This document shows, piece by piece, positions 29,001-38,842 of a DNA stretch of 64,000 nt. The DNA comes from Goodfellowiella coeruleoviolacea (GTDB lineage: Bacteria; Actinomycetota; Actinomycetes; Mycobacteriales; Pseudonocardiaceae), in assembly GCF_024171785.1 (NCBI RefSeq), contig NZ_JAMTCK010000015.1:120766-184765 (forward strand), in the 5' to 3' direction. The notes under the pieces were generated by a model. The model was not told the origin of the DNA. It did no database searches and saw only the letters and a program-made list of their open reading frames with translations. Numbering within the stretch: the first letter of the stretch is position 1; the number at the start of each line of letters is the position of its first letter. A program made the position numbers and the translations under genes.

Positions 29001-29712
29001 CACCATCGCGCAGAACACCGAGCTGGGCGCGGGCATGGCCGTGGCCATGAAGGACCTGGAGATCCGGGGCGCCGGCAACATCCTGGGCGCCGAGCAGTCC
29101 GGGCACATCGCCGGCGTGGGCTTCGACCTGTACGTGCGGCTGGTCGGCGAGGCCGTGGAGTCCTACCGGGCGGCGTTCGGCAAGCCGGGCATGGCACCCA
29201 CCGAGGAGATCGAGGAACTGGCCGAGGTCCGGGTGGACCTGCCCATCGACGCGCACATCCCGCACGACTACGTGCCCGGCGAGCGGCTGCGGCTGGAGGC
29301 CTACCGCAAGATCGCGGCGGCACCGGACGCGGACGCGCTGGCCGCGGTGCGCGAGGAACTGGTCGACCGCTACGGCCAGCCGCCCCGGCCGGTGGACCAC
29401 CTGCTGGCGGTGGCCGCGTTCCGGCAGAGCTGCCGGCGGCACGGGGTCACCGAGGTGGCCACCCAGGGCAACACCATCCGGTTCGCGCCCATGCCGTTGC
29501 AGGACTCGCAGCTGGTGCGGATGCGCCGGCTCTACCCGAAGGCGGTCTACAAGTCCACCACCAACACCGTGTCCGTGCCTCGCCCGACCGAAGGAGCGGC
29601 CGGGGGCCGAATGGGCGCACCGCTGCTGCGCGACCGTGAGTTGTTGGACTGGTGTGCCAAACTCCTTGATTCGCTGACCGGTACACCTGTGTCCTTGGCC
29701 ACGAAGTCGTGA
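26080..29712 (+). CDS. mfd: Transcription-repair coupling factor
   Basis: 1210 residues. Order of domains: UvrB-like N-terminal modules, the RNA-polymerase-interacting (CarD-like) domain with [19 protein letters not shown], and the RecG-like translocase. The translocase has Walker [13 protein letters not shown] near 670, DEEQ near 771, [12 protein letters not shown] and [22 protein letters not shown]-terminal TRCF domain ends the protein. Mfd removes stalled RNA polymerase from DNA lesions and recruits UvrA. GTG at 26080 has AGGGGG at 7 nt and gives the normal family length; the open frame further upstream would translate the palindromes. Confidence 0.97.
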   Translation: MTHGLDVDRAAAGPLGGLLSAALADPALRRVVSAAGTTSLRLQGPPAARALVTAALADPRGADRPVLLVTATGREAEELGAVLGDLLGPDLVATFPSWETLPHERLSPRADTVGRRLAVLRRLAHPEEHPAGALRVVVATVRSLIQPMAPHLGELAPLRLAVGGEHDFAELLDRLVELAYTRVDMVEKRGEFAVRGGILDVFPPTEEHPLRVEFWGDEVSEIRAFAVADQRSLPGEVAGFVAPPCRELLLTESVKARAAELAPQHQADAQLAEMLDKLAGGVPCEGMEALIPALCEDELQLLTDALPAGAHVLLAEPEKIQARAADLVRTGQEFLEASWMAAAGGGNAPIDLGASAYRDLAEVAEAAQAGDHPWWTLSQLTAEGGDSIGLDLKPVEAYRGDIARAFTDLRAHTAAGGAAVLVVPGAGTASRAAEQLREAEVPARLAERGLAEPPEAGLVTVVRGALEDGFALPGLALVVLTETDLTGGRGGTSTVSLRDRRNLPSRRRNAVDPLALKPGDYVVHEQHGIGKYVEMVQRTVAGATREYLVLEYAASKRGQPGDRLFVPTDQLDEVSRYVGGELPTLNKLGGSDWKNTKAKARKAVKQIAAELVQLYAARQAAPGHAFAPDTPWQRELEDAFPFAETPDQLGAIDEVKRDMERPVPMDRVICGDVGYGKTEIAVRAAFKAVQDGKQVAVLVPTTLLAQQHLNTFTERMRAFPVTVKGLSRFTDPGESEQVIAGLADGEVDVVIGTHRLLQTGIRYKDLGLVIVDEEQRFGVEHKEHIKSLRTHVDVLTMSATPIPRTLEMSMAGIREMSTILTPPEERHPILTYVGAYDDKQVAAAIRRELLRDGQVFYVHNRVSSIEKAARRIRELVPEARVVTAHGQMNEDRLEKIIQGFWEREHDVLVCTTIVETGLDISNANTLIVERGDLLGLAQLHQLRGRVGRGRERGYAYFLYPPDAPLTETAHDRLATIAQNTELGAGMAVAMKDLEIRGAGNILGAEQSGHIAGVGFDLYVRLVGEAVESYRAAFGKPGMAPTEEIEELAEVRVDLPIDAHIPHDYVPGERLRLEAYRKIAAAPDADALAAVREELVDRYGQPPRPVDHLLAVAAFRQSCRRHGVTEVATQGNTIRFAPMPLQDSQLVRMRRLYPKAVYKSTTNTVSVPRPTEGAAGGRMGAPLLRDRELLDWCAKLLDSLTGTPVSLATKS

Positions 29713-29726
29713 GAGGGTAGGCAGCC

Positions 29727-30784
29727 GTGCGGACTGAGTTGGAATCTCCTGGGCTGGAATCTCCTGGACTGGACTCTTCTGGACTGGATTCTTCTGGACT
29801 GGACTCCACTGGATCCGATTCCTGCGGGCCGGATTCCTCGACATCGTCCGCGGTGACACGGCGGCGCGGCGCGCTGGGCGCGCTCGGCGTGACCGCCGCG
29901 CTGCTGCTGGCCGGCTGCGGTTCCGGCCCGTCCCAGCCCGGTGCCGCCGCCATCGTCGGTGACGTGGCCATCCCGCTGGAGCTGGTCCAGCAGCGGCTGG
30001 ACAACTACCTGGCCAGGGAACCCGAGCAGGGCCAGCAGTTGCAGCAGCAGAACAAGTTGGGCCAGGTGGCCGAGCAGATCCTGAGCTACCGGGTGCGGCA
30101 CGAGCTGGTCGCGGTGGCCGCCCAGCGCGACGGCGTCAAGGTGGACGAGCAGCAGCTCAACGAGCTGATCGCGGCGGGCGGCGGCGCCGAGGCGATGATC
30201 CAGTCGCAGAACTCGTTCCTGGACGCGCAGGCGTTCCGCGACGAGCAGGCCACCGACCAGCTGCTGCTGACCGAGCTGGGCCGCAGGTACGCGGACCGGC
30301 TCACCGTCACCTACGACTACACCATCGCCAACGGTCCGGAGGAGGCGAAGGCCAAGGCCGACCGGATCGCGGCCGACCCGGAGCACGCCGCCGACGTGTT
30401 CGAGGCGGACCGCAGGCAGAACGTCCCCTCGGCCACCGACGTCACCATGACCGCCGCGCAGGACCAGCAGTTCCTCGGCAGCCCGATCTACGGCGTGCGC
30501 GCCGGTTCGGTGGTGGCCTTCCAGGCGGGCCAGGACAGCGGCGCCTGGGTGGTGGCCCACGTGCGGTCCCGCGAGATCACGGCCGGCACCGGTGCCTCCG
30601 GCGACCAGTTGAACAGCAACGTCCTGTACTGGCTCGGCCTGCGCGCGGTGCAGCCGATCGCCGACGAACTCGGGGTGCGGGTCAACCCCCGCTACGGCGT
30701 GTGGGACGAGGTGTTCCTGCAGACCGCGCCGAGCAAGGACGAGAAGTACGGCTACCTGACCCGGGTGCGGGAGAAGTCGGGCGC

Positions 30785-30788
<4 letters not shown>
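29727..30788 (+). CDS. SurA-like (N-terminal domain) lipoprotein
   Basis: 353 residues. The region after the lipobox LLLAGC (Cys 64) has the SurA N-terminal domain pattern (AAIVGDVAIPLELVQQRL...ILSYRVRHELVAVAAQRDGV). No PPIase domain is obvious, so it is likely a chaperone-like lipoprotein acting outside the membrane. Start is ambiguous. GTG at 29727 has GAGAGGG upstream and couples tightly to mfd but puts 42 Ser/Leu/Gly repeat residues before the signal peptide. GTG at 29853 would give a normal lipoprotein start (MTRRRGALGALG) without a ribosome site. Confidence 0.8.
29738..29830. repeat. 15-bp tandem repeats at the start of the SurA-like gene
   Basis: About six imperfect 15-bp units (CTTCTGGACTGGATT and variants) directly after the mfd stop. 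They are in frame with the longer SurA-like start and encode SSGLD-type repeats. Confidence 0.75.
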
Positions 30789-31792
<1,004 letters not shown>

Positions 31793-31898
31793 CCCCAGCA
31801 GGGCCGGTTTGCGCCCATTGGGGCGGTGCCGGCCAAACCGTGACCCGGTGTGTCGCACGCAGCGATCCAAGACGTACAGAGGGTCAGCGGATTGTCGG

Positions 31899-31904
31899 TA
31901 ACGT
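31899..31904 (+). promoter_or_regulatory. -10 element (TAACGT) of the tricorn gene
   Basis: TAACGT ends 7 nt before the GTG at 31912, consistent with leaderless transcription. Confidence 0.5.
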
Positions 31905-31911
31905 CAGAGGG

Positions 31912-34900
31912 GTGACCGCATCCGCTTATCTTCGGTTTCCCCATCTGCACGACGACCTCGTCACCTTCGTCGCCGAGGACGACGTCTGGTTGGCGCCGCT
32001 CGATGGTGGCCGCGCTTGGCGGGTCTCCGCTGACAACGTTCCGGTGCGCTTTCCCAGGTTCGCGCCGGACGGCAGCCAGATCGCCTGGACGAGCACCAGG
32101 GACGGGGCACCCGAGGTGCTGGTGGCCCCCACCGAGGGCGGCCCGAGCCGTCGGCTCACCTACTGGGGTGACTCCGTCACGACCGTGCGCGGCTGGACGC
32201 CGGACGGGCGGGTGCTCGCCGTGTCCTCGGTCAACCAGGCGGCGACCGACCGGAGCTGGGCGTATGCCGTGTCGACCACGGGCGGCCCGGCCGAGCGGTT
32301 GCCCTACGGGCTGGTCAGCTCGGTGGCGTTCGGTCCGGACGGCGAGGTGGTCGCGGCCAGCTCCCACCACCGCGACCCGGCCTGGTGGAAGCGCTACCGC
32401 GGGGGCCAGGCCATCAAGCTGTGGGTGGACCTGACCGGCGACGGCGAGTTCCACCGCATCCTGGAGCACCTGACCACCTCGCTCAGCTCGCCGATGTGGA
32501 TCGACGGCCGGATCGTGTTCGTGTCCGACCACGAGGGCACCGGTGACCTCTACTCGGTCCTGCCGGACGGCAGTGACCTGCGCAAACACACCAGCCAGGA
32601 GCGCTTCTACGTGCGCAACCCGAGCACCGACGGCCGCCGCGTGGTCTACCACAGCGGGGGCGAGCTGTGGCTGCTCGACTCGTTGGACGCGGCGCCGCGC
32701 CGGCTGGACGTCCGGCTGTGCGGGCCGAGCACCGACCGGCAGCCCTACCCGCTGTGGGTGCGCGGCAACCTGGACGACGTGGCACCCGACCAGACCGGCC
32801 GGGCCAGCGCGGTGGCGGTGCGCGGCACCATCCACTGGGTGACCCACCGGGACGGCCCGGTGCGCGCGCTGACCGTGACGCCCGGAGTGCGGGCCCGGCT
32901 GCCGCAGGTGCTCGGCGACACCAACCAGGTCGCCTGGGTGACCGACGCCGAGGGGGAGGAGGGCATCGAGGTGGCCCCGATCGGCGGGCTGGAGGCGGGC
33001 GCCACCCCGCGCCGGCTGGCCGTGGGGCAGTTGGGCCGGGTGCTGGAGCTGGCCGCCTCGCCCGACGGCCGGCGGGTGGCCGTGGCCAGCCACGACGGCC
33101 GGCTGCTGCTGGTGGAGATCGACTCGGGGGAGATCCGCCAGGTGGTGCGCAGCGACAACGCCGAGGTGTCCGGGCTGGCCTTCTCCCCGGACTCGGCCTG
33201 GCTGGCCTGGTCGCACCCGGGGCCGCAGCCGCTGCGCCAGATCCGGATGGCCAACGTCAGCAGCCTGTCCACGGTGGACGTCACCCAGCTGCGGTTCACC
33301 GACACCGACCCGGTGTTCACCCTGGACGGCAAGTACCTGGCGTTCCTGTCGGTGCGCAGCTTCGACCCGATCTACGACGCCTACGTGCTGGACCTGGCCT
33401 TTCCCGCCGGCGGCCGGCCGCACCTGGTGCCGCTGGCCGCGACCACCCCGTCGCCGTTCGCGCCGCTGCGCCTTGGCCGGCCGATCGGCGAGGACCTGGA
33501 CGACGGCGACGGCGAGGGCGGCGGATCGGGCAAGGACGGCGACTCGGCCACCGTGGTCGACCTGGACGGGCTGGCCGACCGGGTGATCGCGCTGCCCGTG
33601 CCCGCGGCCCGCTACTCGTCGCTGCGCGCGGCCAAGGACGGGCTGCTGTGGCTGCGCGACCCGGCCACCGGCGTGCTCGGGGACGCCCTGGCCTCCCCGG
33701 ACGCCAGCCGCCCCCGGTCCGTGCTGGAGCGCTTCGACCTGGTCAAGCTGCGGGCGGAAACGCTGGTGGACGGCGTGGACGAGGTGTGGGTGACCGGCGA
33801 GGGCAAGCGCATGGTGGTGCGCGACCGCGGTTCGCTGCGGGTGCTGCCGGCCGACCGGGCCTCCGGTGACGGCGACGACTCGCAGGACCGGGTGGACGTG
33901 GACCTGTCCCGGGTGCGGGTCACGGTCGAGCCGCTGGCCGAGTGGCGCCAGGCCTACAACGAGGCCGGCCGGCTGATGCGGGACAACTTCTGGCGGCCGG
34001 ACATGGGCGGCGTGGACTGGGCCGGCGTGCTGGACGCCTACCGGCCGCTGCTGGACCGGCTGGGCACCCACGACGACCTGATCGACCTGCTCTGGGAGGT
34101 GCAGGGCGAGCTGGGCACCTCGCACGCGTACGTGCGCCCGCCGCACTCCGGGTGGGACTCCAGCCACCGGCAGGGCCTGCTCGGCGCGGACATCATCCGG
34201 GACGCGGACGGCACCTGGCGGATCGGCCGGGTGATCGCCGGGGAGACCTCCGACCCGGCGGCCCGCTCGCCGCTGGCCGCCCCGGGCGTGGCGGTGCGCG
34301 CCGGGGACGCGCTGCTGGCCGTGGACGGCCGGCCGGTGGACCCGCTGGCCGGGCCGGCGCCGCTGCTGGTCGGCACGGCCGGCAAGCCGGTGGAGCTGAC
34401 CGTGCGGCCGGCCGACGGGGGCGCGGCGCGCCGGGTGGTGGTCGTGCCGCTGTCCAGTGAGCGGACGCTGCGCTACCACGACTGGGTGGCCGGGCGGCGG
34501 GAGCACGTGCACCGGCTGTCCGAGGGCCGGGTGGGCTACCTGCACGTGCCCGACATGATGGCGGCCGGCTGGGCGCAGCTGCACCGCGACCTGCGGGTGG
34601 AGCTGCAGCGCGAGGCGCTGGTGTTCGACGTGCGGGAGAACAGCGGCGGCCACACCTCCGAGCTGGTGCTGGAGAAGCTGGCCAGGCGGGTGATCGGCTG
34701 GGACGTCTCGCGCGGCTACTCCGCGCTGAACAGCTACCCGCAGAACGCGCCGCGCGGCCCGGTGATCACCGTGGCCGACGAGTTCTCCGGTTCGGACGGC
34801 GACATGGTGAACGCGGCCATCAAGGTGCTGGGCATCGGCCCGGTGGTGGGGGTGCGCACCTGGGGCGGGGTGATCGGCATCGACAACCGCTACCACCTGA

Positions 34901-35127
34901 TCGACGGAACCTCGGTCACCCAGCCGCGGTACGCGCCGTGGTTCGAGGGCATCGGCTGGAGCATGGAGAACCACGGCGTCGAGCCGGACGTGGAGGTGGT
35001 GATCACGCCGCAGGACCGGGCGGCCGGCCGCGACCCGCAGTTGGACACGGCCGTGCGGCTGGCGCTGGAGGCGCTGGCCGAGCGCCCGGCCGCGGTGCCG
35101 CCGCCGCTGCCCCCGCTGGAGTCCTGA
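31912..35127 (+). CDS. Tricorn-type protease
   Basis: 1071 residues. The N-terminal two thirds are beta-propeller repeats of TolB/PD40 type (VRFPRFAPDGSQIAWTSTRD, LAFSPDSAWLAWSHPG). A helical C1 domain (LMRDNFWRPDMGGVDW), a PDZ domain and a tail-specific S41 protease core follow. The core has FDVRENSGGHTSELVLEKL and the nucleophile region EFSGSDGDM near residue 957. Tricorn enzymes are cytosolic giant peptidases trimming peptides downstream of the proteasome. No signal peptide is seen. GTG at 31912 is chosen for the propeller start and the promoter; the open frame upstream is antisense-like to mazG. An acidic Gly/Asp loop near 525 is probably disordered. Confidence 0.92.
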   Translation: MTASAYLRFPHLHDDLVTFVAEDDVWLAPLDGGRAWRVSADNVPVRFPRFAPDGSQIAWTSTRDGAPEVLVAPTEGGPSRRLTYWGDSVTTVRGWTPDGRVLAVSSVNQAATDRSWAYAVSTTGGPAERLPYGLVSSVAFGPDGEVVAASSHHRDPAWWKRYRGGQAIKLWVDLTGDGEFHRILEHLTTSLSSPMWIDGRIVFVSDHEGTGDLYSVLPDGSDLRKHTSQERFYVRNPSTDGRRVVYHSGGELWLLDSLDAAPRRLDVRLCGPSTDRQPYPLWVRGNLDDVAPDQTGRASAVAVRGTIHWVTHRDGPVRALTVTPGVRARLPQVLGDTNQVAWVTDAEGEEGIEVAPIGGLEAGATPRRLAVGQLGRVLELAASPDGRRVAVASHDGRLLLVEIDSGEIRQVVRSDNAEVSGLAFSPDSAWLAWSHPGPQPLRQIRMANVSSLSTVDVTQLRFTDTDPVFTLDGKYLAFLSVRSFDPIYDAYVLDLAFPAGGRPHLVPLAATTPSPFAPLRLGRPIGEDLDDGDGEGGGSGKDGDSATVVDLDGLADRVIALPVPAARYSSLRAAKDGLLWLRDPATGVLGDALASPDASRPRSVLERFDLVKLRAETLVDGVDEVWVTGEGKRMVVRDRGSLRVLPADRASGDGDDSQDRVDVDLSRVRVTVEPLAEWRQAYNEAGRLMRDNFWRPDMGGVDWAGVLDAYRPLLDRLGTHDDLIDLLWEVQGELGTSHAYVRPPHSGWDSSHRQGLLGADIIRDADGTWRIGRVIAGETSDPAARSPLAAPGVAVRAGDALLAVDGRPVDPLAGPAPLLVGTAGKPVELTVRPADGGAARRVVVVPLSSERTLRYHDWVAGRREHVHRLSEGRVGYLHVPDMMAAGWAQLHRDLRVELQREALVFDVRENSGGHTSELVLEKLARRVIGWDVSRGYSALNSYPQNAPRGPVITVADEFSGSDGDMVNAAIKVLGIGPVVGVRTWGGVIGIDNRYHLIDGTSVTQPRYAPWFEGIGWSMENHGVEPDVEVVITPQDRAAGRDPQLDTAVRLALEALAERPAAVPPPLPPLES

Positions 35128-35183
35128 GTGGACGGGCGCGGACCAGGACCGTTACCCCGCCCGGGGCGATCCGATCAAGCCCG

Positions 35184-35189
35184 TAGCCT
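35184..35189 (+). promoter_or_regulatory. -10 element (TAGCCT) of the transglycosylase gene
   Basis: TAGCCT ends 7 nt before the GTG at 35197; leaderless mRNA predicted. Confidence 0.55.
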
Positions 35190-35196
35190 GGACGGC

Positions 35197-36177
35197 GTGG
35201 CAGGGACCACAGCAGCATCGTCGCCGACCCCGACGCCGGACGCGGATCCGTCCGCCGAGTCCGGGCCAGCGGCCGTGCCCGCGGCCGACCCGGCACCCGA
35301 CCGGCCGCCCCGTCGACCGCGGCGGGCGGTCCGGCTGGTCGGCCGGTTGGCGCTGGTGGCCGTGCTGCTGGTGGTGGCGGCCGGCGCGGCCTGGGGGCTG
35401 CTGCTGGCCAGCCGGCCGGGCGCGGACCGGGCCGGATCCGGCAAACCCCGGTTCGTGGTGCCGGAGCAGCAGGTCGAGCCGAGATCGGTGGTGCCGGGCG
35501 GGGCGGGCGGCGTGCCCGACCCGCTGGCCTCGACCAGTGCCCAGCCCCGGGCCAGCGGGGTCCAGCCGCAGGCAAGCGCGGTCCAGCCACTGTCCACAGC
35601 GGACCCGTTCACCACGTGGGTGAACCGGGTGGCCGACGCCACGGACATCCCGGTGCGGGCGGTCCGCGCCTACGCCACGGCCGAACTGCTGATGCGCGCC
35701 CGCGACCCGGCCTGCCGGATCGGCTGGAGCACCCTGGCCGGCATCGGCCGGGTGGAGTCGATCCACGGCCAGTACGGCGGGGCCAGCCTCGGCGCGGACG
35801 GCCGGGAGTCCACGCCGATCGTGGGGGTGCCGCTGGACGGTTCGCCCGGGGTGAAGGCGATCCCCGACACCGACGGCGGCGCCCTGGACGGCGACACCAC
35901 CTGGGACCGGGCGGTCGGCCCGATGCAGTTCCTGCCCTCGACCTGGCAGCGCTGGGGCGCGCGGGCCAGTGGCGACGGCGCCCCGCCCGACCCGCAGAAC
36001 ATCGACGACGCCGCGCTGACCGCCGCCCGCTACCTGTGCGCGGCCGGCGGTGGCGACATGACCACGCCCCAGGGCTGGTGGGACGCGGTGCTGGCGTACA
36101 ACCGGTCGGTGGAGTACGGCCAGAAGGTGTTCAGCGGCGCCGACGCCTACGCCAAGGCCAGCACCGGCAGCAACTGA
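35197..36177 (+). CDS. Membrane-anchored lytic transglycosylase (LpqU position)
   Basis: 326 residues. A Pro/Ala-rich cytoplasmic tail, one membrane segment (LVGRLALVAVLLVVAAGAAW, about 44-69), a linker, then an MltB/SLT2-type domain. It has GIGRVESIHGQYGG (catalytic Glu near 187), DRAVGPMQFLPSTW and AARYLCAAGGG. It cleaves peptidoglycan glycan strands in the envelope. The equivalent in M. tuberculosis is lpqU (Rv1022), although this protein lacks a lipobox. A homologous domain occurs at 45774-47189. Confidence 0.9.
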   Translation: MAGTTAASSPTPTPDADPSAESGPAAVPAADPAPDRPPRRPRRAVRLVGRLALVAVLLVVAAGAAWGLLLASRPGADRAGSGKPRFVVPEQQVEPRSVVPGGAGGVPDPLASTSAQPRASGVQPQASAVQPLSTADPFTTWVNRVADATDIPVRAVRAYATAELLMRARDPACRIGWSTLAGIGRVESIHGQYGGASLGADGRESTPIVGVPLDGSPGVKAIPDTDGGALDGDTTWDRAVGPMQFLPSTWQRWGARASGDGAPPDPQNIDDAALTAARYLCAAGGGDMTTPQGWWDAVLAYNRSVEYGQKVFSGADAYAKASTGSN

Positions 36178-36246
36178 GCCGAGGTGGGCTGGCCCCTCGG
36201 TGCGGCTCGCGCCGCCCGGGTGGTGAGCGGGTGCCCGGGGTGCGGG

Positions 36247-36711
36247 TCAGCAGGGGCGCTCGGCTGGCGGGGTGCCCACGCCCCGGTAGGGCAGGGTCTG
36301 GCGGTAGACGATGTTGGTCGTGGTGGTGCCGAACGCGGTCAGCTCGTCGATCACCTGTTCCAGGTGCCGCATCGAGGTGGCGGCGACCTTGAGCGTGTAG
36401 CAGTCCTCGCCGGTGGTGCGCAGGCACTCCAGGATCTCGGTGCGTTCCGCGAGCAGCCGGTGCAGCGGCTGGTGCTGGTTGCCGGGGTACTTCAGGCGCA
36501 CCACGGCCAGCACGCCGTAGCCCACTCCGTCGAGGTCGACGGTGGCGCGGTAGCCGGTGATGATCCCGGCGTTCTCCAGGCGCCTGACGCGTTCGGCGGT
36601 GGCCGAGGCGCTGAGGTTGACCCGGCGCCCCAGTTCGGTGATGGGAACGCGGCCGTCCTGTTGCAGCTCGGCGAGGATCGCCCAGTCGGTGGTATCCAAA
36701 GTCTCGGCCAT
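36247..36711 (-). CDS. Lrp/AsnC-family regulator
   Basis: 154 residues. N-terminal winged helix (LDTTDWAILAELQQDGRVPI, NLSASATAERVRRLENAGII) and C-terminal RAM ligand-binding domain (LAVVRLKYPGNQ...CYTLKVAATSMRHLEQVIDE). ATG at 36711. It is divergent from the oxidoreductase gene with 93 bp between, so it probably controls the oxidoreductase-deaminase pair in response to an amino acid or related ligand. Confidence 0.93.
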   Translation of the reverse strand: MAETLDTTDWAILAELQQDGRVPITELGRRVNLSASATAERVRRLENAGIITGYRATVDLDGVGYGVLAVVRLKYPGNQHQPLHRLLAERTEILECLRTTGEDCYTLKVAATSMRHLEQVIDELTAFGTTTTNIVYRQTLPYRGVGTPPAERPC

Positions 36712-36791
36712 CGCCTGAAAATACCGTGGGATTCACGGCTGGAGATACTGAACGCCGCGAATGTTCTCTTCTGTTGACTGAATCGCCGTCA

Positions 36792-36797
36792 TAGTCT
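36792..36797 (+). promoter_or_regulatory. -10 element (TAGTCT) of the LLM oxidoreductase gene
   Basis: TAGTCT ends 7 nt before GTG 36805. TTGACT at 36774-36779 is close to a -35 consensus but only 12 bp away, so activation by the adjacent Lrp may be needed (inference). Confidence 0.5.
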
Positions 36798-36804
36798 TGA
36801 TCAC

Positions 36805-37647
36805 GTGTTGCTTGGCGTGAACGTCCCGAACTTCGGTCCTGGTACCAACCCGGCCGTGCTGCGCGACTGGGCGCGGACGGTGGAGGGCCTGAGATTCGAC
36901 CTGCTGATGGTGTCCGACCACGTCGTGGTGACGCCCGACGTGGCCGAACGGTATCCGGCGCCCTTCTACGAGCCGTTCACCACGCTGTCCTGGCTGGCCG
37001 GGGTGACCGAGCGGGTCACGTTGGGCACGACCGTGCTGATCGCGCCGTACCGGCACCCGCTGCTGGTCGCGCGGATGGCGGCGAACCTGAGCGAGCTGAG
37101 CGGGGGCCGGTTCGTGCTCGGGGTGGGGGTCGGCTGGGCACGCCAGGAGTTCGCGGCGCTGGGCGTGGAGTTCCACCAGCGGGGGAAGCTGACCGACGAG
37201 CTGATCACCGCGGTGCGCGAGGAGTGGCGGGACGCGGGTTACCGCGCGGGGCACATCCCGATCTGGGTGGGCGGGCACAGCGACGGCGCGCTGCGGCGCG
37301 CGGTCCGGCTCGGCGACGCCTGGCACCCGCTGTGGCTGACGCCCGAGGGGTGGCGGGAGTCCCTGGCGCGCCTGCGGGCGGCCGCCACCGCGCGTGCACG
37401 CCCCCTGCCCGAGCTGACGCCGCGCGTGCTGCTGCGGCTGACCGCCGAGCCGCTCGTGGACCGCAGACTCGGCGAGGGCACCCTCGAACAGGTCGTCGGC
37501 GACCTGGAGCGGTTGCGGGCGGACGGGGCGCGGGCCGTGGTGCTGGACCCGTTCGCCGGTGCTCCGGAGCGGACCGCGCACCCGGAGATCGCCTGGCGCG
37601 CGCTGGCCGCGGTGCGCGAGGCATGGGTTGGAAAGGAATTGGGATGA
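36805..37647 (+). CDS. LLM-class (F420-dependent type) oxidoreductase
   Basis: 280 residues, luciferase-like TIM barrel. Motifs LLMVSDHVVV, TTVLIAPYRHPLLVARMAAN, LSGGRFVLGVGVGWARQEF and IPIWVGGHS are those of the F420-binding subfamily common in actinomycetes. Substrate unknown. GTG at 36805 coincides with the predicted transcription start. The stop overlaps the deaminase ATG (ATGA), so the two are translated together. Confidence 0.9.
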   Translation: MLLGVNVPNFGPGTNPAVLRDWARTVEGLRFDLLMVSDHVVVTPDVAERYPAPFYEPFTTLSWLAGVTERVTLGTTVLIAPYRHPLLVARMAANLSELSGGRFVLGVGVGWARQEFAALGVEFHQRGKLTDELITAVREEWRDAGYRAGHIPIWVGGHSDGALRRAVRLGDAWHPLWLTPEGWRESLARLRAAATARARPLPELTPRVLLRLTAEPLVDRRLGEGTLEQVVGDLERLRADGARAVVLDPFAGAPERTAHPEIAWRALAAVREAWVGKELG

Positions 37648-38045
37648 ACGAGGAACACCTGCGGCGGGCGATCGCGCTGGCGGCCGAGGCACGGGCGGGC
37701 GGCAACCCGCCGTTCGGGTCGCTGCTGGTCGGCCCGGACGGGACCGTGCTGGCGGAGGAGCGCAACTCCAGCATCACCGACAACGACATCACCGCGCACC
37801 CGGAGCTGAAGCTGGCCCGCTGGGCGGCCCGTGAGCTGGACGCCGCCACGGCGGCGGGGACCACGATGTACACCAGTTGCGAGCCGTGCGGGATGTGCGC
37901 GGGTGCGTTGGCGCGGTCGGGGATCGGGCACGTGGTGTTCGCGCTGCCGATGACGTCCAGCCGGTTCCGCCCGGTGCCCACCGAGGGGCCGTACCTGTAC
38001 GAGGAGGCGAAGGTCCCGGTCGAGGGGTACTACGCCCAGAAGTAG
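37644..38045 (+). CDS. Nucleoside/guanine-type deaminase
   Basis: 133 residues, cytidine deaminase fold. Zinc motif 1 reads HPE (ITAHPELKLARWA) instead of the commoner HAE; motif 2 is SCEPCGMCAGAL. GNPPFGSLLV at the start is typical of TadA/guanine deaminase relatives. Substrate is not predictable. GAAAGGAA precedes the ATG at 37644. Located in an Lrp-flanked pair with the oxidoreductase. Confidence 0.9.
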   Translation: MNEEHLRRAIALAAEARAGGNPPFGSLLVGPDGTVLAEERNSSITDNDITAHPELKLARWAARELDAATAAGTTMYTSCEPCGMCAGALARSGIGHVVFALPMTSSRFRPVPTEGPYLYEEAKVPVEGYYAQK

Positions 38046-38109
38046 CCGGGGTGGCCCGGGCGGGAGCGCCCCACTCGGCGCCGGGGCGGTGCCGCCGTGG
38101 TGGATCGCG

Positions 38110-38715
38110 CTACCGGCCCGGGCGGTGGCCCACCCGGTCCTCGGTCGCCGCGCCCGCGGTCATGGCCCTGAGTTCGTCCAGTGAGTCGTGGATGAGCCGG
38201 GCCAGGTCCGTCTTCTGGTCGGTCTGCTGGGCCCAGCGCTGGAACGCGATCCGGAAGACGGCCATGCCCGTCTCGGCGGCCAGGCTCGCGGCCAGGGCGG
38301 GGACGCCGCGCTGGCGCAACGCGTCGGTGAGGGCCGAGGCGAACGAGGCGAGCTTGATCAGTTCCCGCTCGCGCAGCTCCGGGGTGGCCTCGACCACGGC
38401 ATGGCGTTGCCGGACGAAGTCGGGGCGCTCCGCGAAGACGGCGCTGATGGCGGTCAGGGCCGCGGCCACCGCGTCGATCGGCCCGGCGGTGTCCGGCGCC
38501 TCGGCGACGCCGCGCTCCAGCAGGCCCCGCAGGTCGACGCCGCCGGAGAAGAGCACCTCGCGCTTGTCCGCGAAGTGCCGGAAGAACGTGCGCTCGGTGA
38601 GGCCGGCCCGACCGGCGATCTCGGCCACCGTGGTCTGTTCGTAGCCGCGTTCGCCGAACAGCTCCAGCGCCGCCAGCGCGAGGCGGTCCCGCGCGTTCGG
38701 TTCCCATCGACCCAT
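38110..38715 (-). CDS. TetR-family regulator
   Basis: 201 residues. HTH LALAALELFGERGYEQTTVA...RAGLTERTFFRHFADKREVL, then a helical C-terminal domain. ATG at 38715. Divergent from the epimerase gene; two matching palindromic boxes lie between the genes, so it very probably represses the epimerase gene and itself. Confidence 0.93.
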   Translation of the reverse strand: MGRWEPNARDRLALAALELFGERGYEQTTVAEIAGRAGLTERTFFRHFADKREVLFSGGVDLRGLLERGVAEAPDTAGPIDAVAAALTAISAVFAERPDFVRQRHAVVEATPELRERELIKLASFASALTDALRQRGVPALAASLAAETGMAVFRIAFQRWAQQTDQKTDLARLIHDSLDELRAMTAGAATEDRVGHRPGR

Positions 38716-38730
38716 GGTTCGATCCTAGTT

Positions 38731-38784
38731 GATGACAGCGACTGACATGCCCTGCTAGGCTCGGCGATGACAGTTACTGACATC
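38731..38784. promoter_or_regulatory. Two TetR operator boxes flanking a -10 element
   Basis: Box 1 GATGACAGCGACTGACATG (38731-38749) and box 2 GATGACAGTTACTGACATC (38766-38784) are repeats 35 bp apart. Box 2 is a near-perfect palindrome (three mismatches of 19). TAGGCT (38756-38761), a -10 box reading toward the epimerase, lies between them, so binding would cover the promoter and its start site. Confidence 0.8.
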
Positions 38785-38842
38785 AGTCGCCCGGCCCGCT
38801 TCCCCGCGCCGGGGACGACCTCGATCACCGGGAGTTCTTCCC

